Origin: Steroidobacteraceae bacterium
Lineage (GTDB): Bacteria; Pseudomonadota; Gammaproteobacteria; Steroidobacterales; Steroidobacteraceae
NCBI GenBank assembly: GCA_021325695.1
Contig: JAJTCR010000104.1
Location: 1 to 12,734 of the forward strand
DNA length: 12,734 nucleotides
Direction: 5' to 3'
The notes beneath the pieces are model-generated. The model did not search any database and had not been told where the DNA came from. It worked only from the letters and a program-made list of their open reading frames with translations. Both the position numbers and the translations under genes were made by a program. This document shows positions 6,925 through 12,051 of the stretch, piece by piece; within the stretch, counting starts at the first letter, position 1; each line of letters begins with the position of its first letter.

Positions 6925-7191
6925 GTGGAAATCTTCAAGTCCTTCACGCTGGAGAGCGCGCACCGGTTGCCGAACGTGCCGGCCGAGCACAAGTGCGCGC
7001 GCGTGCACGGACACTCGTTCAGGGTCGAGGTGCACGTGGCCGGGACGGTGGACCCGACGCTCGGCTGGGTCATGGACTTCGCGGCCCTGAAGCGAGCGTT
7101 CGCGCCGCTGTTCGAGCGGCTCGACCGGCGCGAGCTACGCGGGCGAGTGAGGCCGCTCCCGCACTTCAGAAGCGGGGATTCATCTCGATGA
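6925..7191 (+). pseudogene. queD: Truncated 6-carboxytetrahydropterin synthase (QueD)
   Basis: GTG 6925 lies 2 bases after the previous stop and opens [19 protein letters not shown], a clear QueD/PTPS amino terminus. Zinc ligands H13, H28 and H30 and the catalytic cysteine C24 ([10 protein letters not shown]) are present, as is [10 protein letters not shown]. QueD makes 6-carboxytetrahydropterin from dihydroneopterin triphosphate for queuosine. Homology fades at the LFERLD block (62-67), where the family has LDH-x-x-LN. The catalytic histidine position reads arginine, and the next 20 residues are unrelated. The family is about 118-120 residues, so this 88-residue frame lacks the last roughly 50, including the PTSEN block and the conserved C-terminal glutamate. 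The two other + frames after 7125 do not restore homology, so this is a deletion rather than a simple frameshift. Its tail overlaps the convergent gene by 26 bases. The product should be inactive. Confidence 0.85.
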
Positions 7192-8164
7192 CGGGCAGCG
7201 CGTGGTGCCAGTTGTACGAGTCTGCGGGGTCGGACTTGGGGATGCGCACCCAGAACATGTAATCGACGTGGAGCTTGTCGCGGGCGAACCGGAACAGCTC
7301 CGGCATCGTCCAGTACTTGGTCGAATACCCGGACGTCTCGTGCGGCGCGCGATAGCAGGCGCCTTCGACCTGGATGCCGAGGTGCATCTTGTCCTTGAAC
7401 TGCTCGAAATACGGGTACGACTTGTCGACGAGGGAGTCGCGGTCCGGCAGCGTGTCCGGTCCTGCCATCACGAGTCCCTTCGGACCGAGCGCAGCCGCGA
7501 CCGCGCCAATGTAATTGTTATTGCCGACGAAGAAGTTCTGGTACCAGAACACACGTGAGCGCGGCATCACGTTGAGGGCGTGTCCGAAGCTCGCGATCAG
7601 GGCGTCGCGATACTTCTCCGGCGTGTAGCCGTATTGATTGAGCGTGGCGGACCCGAGCGTGAGGGCGGATTCCTGCTGCGCGATGCCCTCGAAGTTGGGA
7701 TGGCTGTCGAAGCGCTTGCCCAGCGCCGTGGCCAGGGCCTTGTACCGCGTGACGACGGTCGGGTGCCACCGCGCCATCGTGTACCCGCCGCTCTGGTTGC
7801 GCGGCGAGACCGAATCGAGGTAGCCGGGGTTCGGACGCTCCCACGAGAACGACTTGTCCTCGATCAGGATGATGAGCTGCATGCCGTAGGCCTGCGCCCA
7901 GTTCAGGTCGGACTGGATCATCGAGAAGTTGTAGTTGCCCTGCGTGGGCTCGAGCAGGCGCCACGGGTACCTCTTCATGATGCCGCGCATGCCGGGCCGC
8001 AGGGCATCGTCCATGTATTTCTGTTGCCAGTTGTGGGTGGGGAGGATCACGGTGTAGTGACCCGGGTGATATTTGCGCGTCGTCGTGTAGGCGTCCGCGG
8101 CGAGCGGTTGAAGGGAAGTCGCGACGACGGCCAGGGCGGCCAGCTTCAGTCCTTTCAGCATCAT
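7166..8164 (-). CDS. Secreted TIM-barrel protein resembling clan GH-A glycoside hydrolases
   Basis: The protein has 332 residues and a signal peptide ([19 protein letters not shown], likely cut after ADA at residue 25). The segment [17 protein letters not shown] followed by [20 protein letters not shown] is the strand-2/strand-3 signature of GH42/GH5-like (beta/alpha)8 barrels. [15 protein letters not shown] (E165) would be the acid/base strand and HLGIQVEG (E267) the nucleophile strand. These assignments are inferred from order and spacing; the usual NE pair is replaced by QE, so catalysis is unproven. I do not recognise the exact family or substrate. GGAG at 8168-8171 (minus strand) is 3 bases from the first ATG and 6 from the second (8161), so the second may be used. 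The gene is richer in A+T than its neighbours (7501-7560 has 30 G+C of 60), suggesting transfer. It stands alone, convergent with broken queD. Confidence 0.75.
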   Translation of the reverse strand: MMLKGLKLAALAVVATSLQPLAADAYTTTRKYHPGHYTVILPTHNWQQKYMDDALRPGMRGIMKRYPWRLLEPTQGNYNFSMIQSDLNWAQAYGMQLIILIEDKSFSWERPNPGYLDSVSPRNQSGGYTMARWHPTVVTRYKALATALGKRFDSHPNFEGIAQQESALTLGSATLNQYGYTPEKYRDALIASFGHALNVMPRSRVFWYQNFFVGNNNYIGAVAAALGPKGLVMAGPDTLPDRDSLVDKSYPYFEQFKDKMHLGIQVEGACYRAPHETSGYSTKYWTMPELFRFARDKLHVDYMFWVRIPKSDPADSYNWHHALPVIEMNPRF

Positions 8165-8191
8165 TCACTCCATCGTCTGATTTTCCAGATA

Positions 8192-8210
8192 CGAGCCGGG
8201 GGTCGGCTCG
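8192..8210 (-). promoter_or_regulatory. Hairpin in the leader of the TIM-barrel gene
   Basis: CGAGCCG (8192-8198) and CGGCTCG (8204-8210) form a perfect 7-base stem with the five-base loop GGGGT. It lies 27 bases upstream of the ATG at 8164 on the minus strand. No U-run follows, so it is not a terminator. A role in mRNA stability or as an operator is possible but unproven. Confidence 0.4.
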
Positions 8211-8280
8211 GGGACGGAGCGAGTGTGGCCACCGTGAAGCGCGCAGTGACGAAAAAGCCTCCAGATCGGTTGTTTGATCC

Positions 8281-8308
8281 GCGACGAAACCGTCGCAAAA
8301 CGGCGACG
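8281..8308. repeat. Alternating inverted repeat capable of two mutually exclusive hairpins
   Basis: GCGACG (8281-8286), CGTCGC (8291-8296) and GCGACG (8303-8308) lie in series. The middle copy can pair with either neighbour, giving a 6-base stem with loop AAAC or a 6-base stem with loop AAAACG. It lies about 90 bases downstream of the puuB stop and about 120 bases upstream of the TIM-barrel gene. It lacks a T-run on either strand. Confidence 0.45.
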
Positions 8309-8398
8309 TCGGCGACTGGAGCGTCTGTCGATGAAAAAATCTATGCGATCAGTTTGTTTTCGCTTGTTGCTGCAGTCGTCGAGACGAAGCCGAGACTG

Positions 8399-9682
8399 TC
8401 AAAGGAGGTCCTTCAAGCGGAACCACAACATCGCGAGCATGAGCGCGGGCGTCCTGAAGGCGGGCCCGCCTGGAAAATTCCTGTGTCGCAGCTTCGTGAA
8501 CAGGTCGAACCGCTCGGATTGCCCCGCGATCGTGTCCGCGACAAGTCGCCCCGCGATGCCGGTCAGTGCGATGCCGTGCCCGGAAAAGCCCTGCAGGTAG
8601 TAAACGTTGGGCTCGAGGCGGCCAAAGTCGGGCGCGCGGCTCATCGAGATGTCGACGTATCCGCCCCAGGCGTACTCGATCTTCGCATCCGCCAGCTGCG
8701 GAAACACCTTGAGCATGCGCACCCGCGTCGCTTGCGCCGTGTTGCGCGCGTCGCGGCCGGAGTAACTGACTCGTCCGCCGAACAGCAGCCGGTGATCGTC
8801 GGACCGACGGAAGTAATCGAGCACGAAATTGACGTCCGACACTGCGACGTTTTCGCGAACCAGCGCCTCGATCCGCGCCGGCCCGAGCGCCTCGGTGGCG
8901 ACGATGTAGGTGCCGACAGGCATGATCCGGTCGCGCAGCGTCTTCGAGATCCGTGCATCGATGTAGGCGTTGCAGCAGAGCGCGACGTGCCTGGCGCGCA
9001 CGCTCGGACCGGCCTGCGTGCGCACCCGGACCGTCGCGCCATGATCGAGCCCGACGACCTCGGTGCCCTCGCAGATCCGCGCGCCGGCGGCTTCGGCGGC
9101 CGCGGCGATGCCGAGCGTGTAGTTGAGGGGATGCAGGTGCCCGCTGCGGTCGTCGCGCAAGGCACCGACGTAGCGGTCGGTGCGCAGGATGTGCCGCACT
9201 TCGTCGCCGTCGAGCCAGCGCAGGCCGCGATACCCGTAGTGCTCCTCGAGTTCGCGCTGGTGCGCGAGCAGCTCGACCACTTGCCGTGGCTTGAGCGCGG
9301 TGTGCAGGTGGCCCCAGTGCAGGTCGCATTCGATCCGGTGCTTCGCCACGAGCGCGCGGATGAGGTCCTGCGCCTCGACCGAGACGTCGAACATGCGGCG
9401 CGCATCGTCGCGGCCAACCGCCTGGACCAGCGTCGATTGCGGGCACGAGAAGCCCACGATCGCCTGGCCGCCGCTCCGACCGGACGCGCCCCAGCCCACG
9501 CGTCTACCCTCGAGCACGACCACCCTGAAGCCGCGCTCGGCGAGGTGCAGCGCCGTCGAGCATCCCGCGATGCCGCCGCCGACGACGCACACGTCGACGT
9601 CGAGGTCGGCGTCGAGCGCCGGTCGTTCCGGCGCCGGATGCGCCGTGGCCGCGTAGTACGAGTCGATGTGAGGGACGGCCAT
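8399..9682 (-). CDS. puuB: Gamma-glutamylputrescine oxidase-like FAD oxidoreductase
   Basis: This 427-residue DAO-family flavoenzyme has the length and amino terminus of PuuB (SYYAAT, then DVCVVGGGIAG). The FAD-binding Rossmann motif VVGGGIAGCSTALHLAERG spans 33-51 with an acidic residue at the end of the second strand (VVVLEG), followed by GWGASGRSGGQ (63-73). Blocks near the carboxyl end, YAWGGYVDISMSRAPDFG and YYLQGFSGHGIALT, are the usual second FAD contact. It should oxidise gamma-glutamylputrescine (or a related gamma-glutamylpolyamine) with O2 to the aldehyde, H2O2 and ammonia. The ATG at 9682 is one base from the stop of the gamma-glutamylpolyamine synthetase gene, so the two are cotranscribed and probably translationally coupled; no separate SD is evident. 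Pseudomonas has several PauB paralogues with different amine preferences, so the exact substrate is open. Confidence 0.9.
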   Translation of the reverse strand: MAVPHIDSYYAATAHPAPERPALDADLDVDVCVVGGGIAGCSTALHLAERGFRVVVLEGRRVGWGASGRSGGQAIVGFSCPQSTLVQAVGRDDARRMFDVSVEAQDLIRALVAKHRIECDLHWGHLHTALKPRQVVELLAHQRELEEHYGYRGLRWLDGDEVRHILRTDRYVGALRDDRSGHLHPLNYTLGIAAAAEAAGARICEGTEVVGLDHGATVRVRTQAGPSVRARHVALCCNAYIDARISKTLRDRIMPVGTYIVATEALGPARIEALVRENVAVSDVNFVLDYFRRSDDHRLLFGGRVSYSGRDARNTAQATRVRMLKVFPQLADAKIEYAWGGYVDISMSRAPDFGRLEPNVYYLQGFSGHGIALTGIAGRLVADTIAGQSERFDLFTKLRHRNFPGGPAFRTPALMLAMLWFRLKDLL

Positions 9683-9683
9683 G

Positions 9684-11054
9684 TCAACTGGTGGTCAGGT
9701 ACCAGTCGTAGTCGAGCGCTGGCACGTGTGAACAGAAGTCGATCATCTCGCCGCGACGCGTCTGCGCATAGAGCCGCGCGAAGCGTTCGCCGAGACAGTC
9801 GCGCACGAAGGCGCTGTGCTCGAACACCGCGAGCGCCTCGGGCCACGACAGCGGGATGCTCGGCGTGTTGTCGCGGTAGGCGTTGCCCGCGAGCACCGGC
9901 CCCGGGTCGAGTTGCTGCGTCAGACCGAGGTGCACGCCGCCGAGCACGATCGCGGCGAGCAGGTACGGATTCGCATCCGCGCCCGCGACGCGGTGCTCGA
10001 CGCGACGACTGTCGGGCGGGCCGTGCGGCACGCGGAACGCGACGCCGCGGTTGTTGACCGACCAGCTCGGGTTCAGCGGCACGTAGGCCTCCGTGCGGAA
10101 CCGTCGATAGGAGTTGGCCGTGGGCGCGCAGACCGCCATCCCGTCGTTCATCGTCGCGACGAGGCCACCGATCGCGTGGCGCAGGCGCTCGCTGCCGGCG
10201 GGGTCCTCGGACGCGAACACGTTGCGTCCCTGCACGTCGACGAGACTCGCGTGCAGGTGTGCGCCGCTGCCGGCCTGGTCGCGGTACGGCTTCGGCATGA
10301 ACGTCGCCTCCATGCCGAACTGCAGCGCGACGCCCTTGACCAGGCGCTTCAGCCGGATCGCGTGGTCGCACGCGAGCAGCGGATCGTCGACGTGGTGCAG
10401 GTTCACCTCGAACTGGCCGGGGCCGTACTCCGCAAGCACGGTACCGGTCGGCAACTCCTGCGAGCGCGCCGCGGCATCGATCGCCGCAAGCACGGCCGAG
10501 TACTCGTTCATGTCCTGCATCGAGTTGATCTGCGTCTTGTACTCGCGCCGCCCGGTGAGCGGCTGGCGCGGCGGCTGCGCGTGGCCCGTGGCGGTCCGCT
10601 CGCGGTCGACCAGGTAGAACTCGAGCTCCACCGCCATCACCGGCTTGAGCCCGAGCGGTGCAAAGCGGGTGACGACGGCTTCGAGCACGTGACGCGGATC
10701 GCCGAAGAACGGCGACCGATCGTGGTCGAACATCGTGACCTGCATCTGCGCGACCTGCTCACCGAGCCACGGCACCGGCACCAGGGTCGCGGGAACCGGC
10801 AGGCACACCCGGTCCGCATCGCCTTCGTCGAAACCCAGACCCGTGGACTGGACCGTGCCCCCGAGCACGTCGAGCGCGAACATCGATGCCGGCAGCAGCA
10901 GGCCGTCGCGGTGGACGCGATCGAGTTCGTCGACCGTGACGCGCTTCCCGCGGGGAATTCCCATCTGGTCCGCGAGCAGGAGGTCGACGAAGCGGATCTG
11001 GGCATGACGGTCGAGCCAGGCGCGGGTCTGCGCGAAGTCCGCAAACTGCGGCAT
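9684..11054 (-). CDS. puuA: Gamma-glutamylpolyamine synthetase, glutamine-synthetase-like (PuuA/SpuI type)
   Basis: This is a complete 456-residue glutamine-synthetase family protein. The N-terminal beta-grasp part contains VDLLLADQMGIPRGKRV (23-39), the form seen in PuuA-type enzymes. The catalytic part has metal-binding ELEFYLVD (E143, E145), EYGPGQFEVNL (E209, E216), GSGAHLHAS (262-270; H266, H268), the NNRGVAFRVP arginine loop (337-343) and RVEHRVAGADANPYL. The expected reaction is ATP-dependent ligation of glutamate to the amino group of putrescine or another polyamine, the first step of the gamma-glutamyl pathway. It leads the puuA-puuB transcript and diverges from puuD, as spuI diverges from spuA in Pseudomonas aeruginosa. 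The ATG at 11054 has only GGGG (11060-11063, minus strand) as SD. Related enzymes use ethanolamine, isopropylamine or other amines, so the precise amine is inferred from neighbours. Confidence 0.9.
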   Translation of the reverse strand: MPQFADFAQTRAWLDRHAQIRFVDLLLADQMGIPRGKRVTVDELDRVHRDGLLLPASMFALDVLGGTVQSTGLGFDEGDADRVCLPVPATLVPVPWLGEQVAQMQVTMFDHDRSPFFGDPRHVLEAVVTRFAPLGLKPVMAVELEFYLVDRERTATGHAQPPRQPLTGRREYKTQINSMQDMNEYSAVLAAIDAAARSQELPTGTVLAEYGPGQFEVNLHHVDDPLLACDHAIRLKRLVKGVALQFGMEATFMPKPYRDQAGSGAHLHASLVDVQGRNVFASEDPAGSERLRHAIGGLVATMNDGMAVCAPTANSYRRFRTEAYVPLNPSWSVNNRGVAFRVPHGPPDSRRVEHRVAGADANPYLLAAIVLGGVHLGLTQQLDPGPVLAGNAYRDNTPSIPLSWPEALAVFEHSAFVRDCLGERFARLYAQTRRGEMIDFCSHVPALDYDWYLTTS

Positions 11055-11106
11055 GGGAACCCCGTTGTTTAGGATTTAGCGACGGCCGGGCCGCCGGGGA
11101 GACCGC

Positions 11107-11136
11107 AGGATAGCCGCTCGCCGCGGTGTGCGGCAA
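11107..11136 (-). promoter_or_regulatory. Weak sigma-70 promoter candidate for puuA-puuB
   Basis: Read on the minus strand, TTGCCG (11136-11131) and TATCCT (11112-11107) are separated by 18 bases. Each matches four of six consensus positions. A start near 11100 would leave a leader of about 45 bases before the puuA ATG. A TTGACA on the same strand at 11167-11162 is a better -35, but it has no acceptable -10 at the right distance. Confidence 0.3.
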
Positions 11137-11187
11137 GCCGCGACCGTCGCCCGGGCGGCGGTGTCAAGCGGCTGTTTAGCCTATATT

Positions 11188-11203
11188 TTGGCCCATTTTT
11201 TGC
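11188..11203 (+). promoter_or_regulatory. Sigma-54 (-24/-12) promoter candidate for puuD
   Basis: TTGGCCCATTTTTTGC carries the invariant GG (11190-11191) and GC (11202-11203) separated by exactly 10 bases. It fits TGGCAC-N5-TTGC except that the -24 element reads TGGCCC. Transcription would start near 11214, about 80 bases before the puuD GTG. RpoN control would need an enhancer-binding activator such as NtrC or CbrB, which suits genes that yield nitrogen and carbon from polyamines. No activator site was identified. Confidence 0.5.
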
Positions 11204-11228
11204 GGTGCCCGGCGACGCCACGGGGGCA

Positions 11229-11248
11229 GCTGTGGTTTAATCCACGGC
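11229..11248 (+). promoter_or_regulatory. Leader hairpin upstream of puuD
   Basis: GCTGTGG (11229-11235) pairs with CCACGGC (11242-11248), including one G-T pair, around the loop TTTAAT. It falls just downstream of the predicted sigma-54 start and 45 bases before the puuD start codon. It could equally be a dyad operator in DNA. Confidence 0.4.
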
Positions 11249-11258
11249 ACACGCTGAC

Positions 11259-11279
11259 GACAGCCGGGCAGAAGCTGTC
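11259..11279 (+). promoter_or_regulatory. Hairpin abutting the puuD ribosome binding site
   Basis: GACAGC (11259-11264) and GCTGTC (11274-11279) form a perfect 6-base stem with a nine-base loop. The SD-like AGGA (11281-11284) begins 2 bases later and is followed by an 8-base spacer to GTG 11293. That SD decides the puuD start, because the upstream part of the frame has none and no homology. The position could affect ribosome access, but this is not shown. Confidence 0.4.
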
Positions 11280-11292
11280 TAGGATTTTAAAC

Positions 11293-12045
11293 GTGGCTCG
11301 TCGCAAACCTCTGATCGGCATCCCCGCGGATCGCCGCACGCTCGGTCCTCATCCGTTCCATTGCGTCGGTGAAAAGTACATCGCCGCCGTGGCCGACGCG
11401 GCGGAAGCGATCCCGCTGCTGATCCCATCGCTCGGCGAGCGCGACTTCGACCAGCTGCTCGAGACGCTCGACGGGATCCTGCTGACCGGCAGCCCGTCGA
11501 ACGTCGAGCCGCACCGTTATGCAGGTCCCACGAGTGATCCGGACACGCTGCACGACCCGCACCGCGATGCGACGACGCTGCCGCTGATTCCGCACGCCAT
11601 CGAGCGCGGCGTGCCGCTGTTCGCGGTGTGTCGCGGTTTCCAGGAAATGAACGTGGCCTTCGGCGGCAAGCTCTGGCAGAAGGTCCAGGAGGTGCCGGGC
11701 ATGCGCGACCACCGCGAAGACAAGGAGCAGCCGCTCGAGGTCCAGTATGCGCCGGTGCACGAGATCGAACTCGTCCAGGGCGGGATGCTGCACGAGTGGG
11801 CCGGCACGGACCGTGTCCTGGTCAACTCGCTGCACTCGCAGGGCGTGCAGACGCTCGGCACGGGTCTCGAGATCGAGGCGCGCGCGCCCGACGGCCTGAT
11901 CGAGGCGTTCCGCGTGCGGTCGGCGCCCGGATTCGCGCTCGCGGTGCAATGGCACCCCGAGTGGCAGGTCATGAAGAACCCATTTTCGCGCACCCTGTTC
12001 GCCGAGTTTGGCGCTGCGGCGCGCGCACGAAACAACTCACGGTAA
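11293..12045 (+). CDS. puuD: Gamma-glutamyl-gamma-aminobutyrate hydrolase (PuuD/SpuA)
   Basis: This 250-residue class I glutamine amidotransferase-like hydrolase is close to the 254 residues of E. coli PuuD. It releases glutamate and GABA from gamma-glutamyl-GABA. It opens with RKPLIGIPADRR, followed by GILLTGSPSNVEPHRY. The nucleophile C113 sits in LFAVCRGFQEMNVAFGG, and the His-Glu pair H221/E223 in ALAVQWHPEWQ. The VNSLHSQGV block (178-185) is typical of the peptidase C26 family. GTG 11293 is preferred because homology starts there and AGGA stands 8 bases before it; the upstream open frame covers the promoter. It diverges from puuA and is followed after 6 bases by a second glutamine-synthetase-like gene, as in the spuA-spuB order of Pseudomonas. 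The aldehyde dehydrogenase step that supplies its substrate is not encoded in view. Confidence 0.94.
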   Translation: MARRKPLIGIPADRRTLGPHPFHCVGEKYIAAVADAAEAIPLLIPSLGERDFDQLLETLDGILLTGSPSNVEPHRYAGPTSDPDTLHDPHRDATTLPLIPHAIERGVPLFAVCRGFQEMNVAFGGKLWQKVQEVPGMRDHREDKEQPLEVQYAPVHEIELVQGGMLHEWAGTDRVLVNSLHSQGVQTLGTGLEIEARAPDGLIEAFRVRSAPGFALAVQWHPEWQVMKNPFSRTLFAEFGAAARARNNSR

Positions 12046-12051
12046 TCACGC

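Larger units (their letters stand above)
8165..8398. other. 234-base spacer between the TIM-barrel gene and puuB, A+T-rich
   Basis: No gene is supported here. Both flanking genes run on the minus strand, so the spacer should hold the puuB terminator and the promoter of the TIM-barrel gene, but I find no clean -35/-10 pair and no hairpin with a U-run. It does hold hairpins at 8192-8210 and 8281-8308. The A+T-rich tract 8331-8370 includes GATGAAAAAATC and AGTTTGTTTTCGC. Base composition is clearly lower in G+C than the adjacent puuB gene (8341-8400 has about 30 G+C of 60). Confidence 0.6.
11055..11292. other. 238-base divergent regulatory spacer between puuA and puuD
   Basis: No gene is supported here, although the puuD frame stays open back to 11128 without homology. 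The half nearest puuA is very GC-rich with short self-complementary runs (11081-11160). The middle (11173-11201) is strikingly A+T-rich and holds a sigma-54-type promoter candidate. Two hairpins follow before puuD. TAGGATTT occurs near both genes (11070-11077 and 11280-11287). Confidence 0.7.

Noticed and set aside
7129..7165. A terminator or REP unit between queD and the convergent gene (GGGAGCGGCCTC on the minus strand).
   Set aside because: The possible stem is only about 5 bases with mismatches and has no T-run. A REP relation would need more copies, which this window does not show.
7580..10057. An 825-codon plus-strand open frame antisense to the TIM-barrel gene, puuB and the end of puuA.
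   Set aside because: It crosses several genes and an intergenic gap, has no recognisable motif, and the opposite strand carries well-supported enzymes.
11070..11287. The word TAGGATTT near both divergent starts (11070-11077 and 11280-11287) as a shared operator.
   Set aside because: An eight-base direct match without symmetry is too little evidence, and the second copy supplies the puuD SD sequence.
11128..11292. Upstream extension of the puuD frame.
   Set aside because: It has no homology to PuuD, covers the promoter region and lacks an SD. The family amino terminus begins at 11293.
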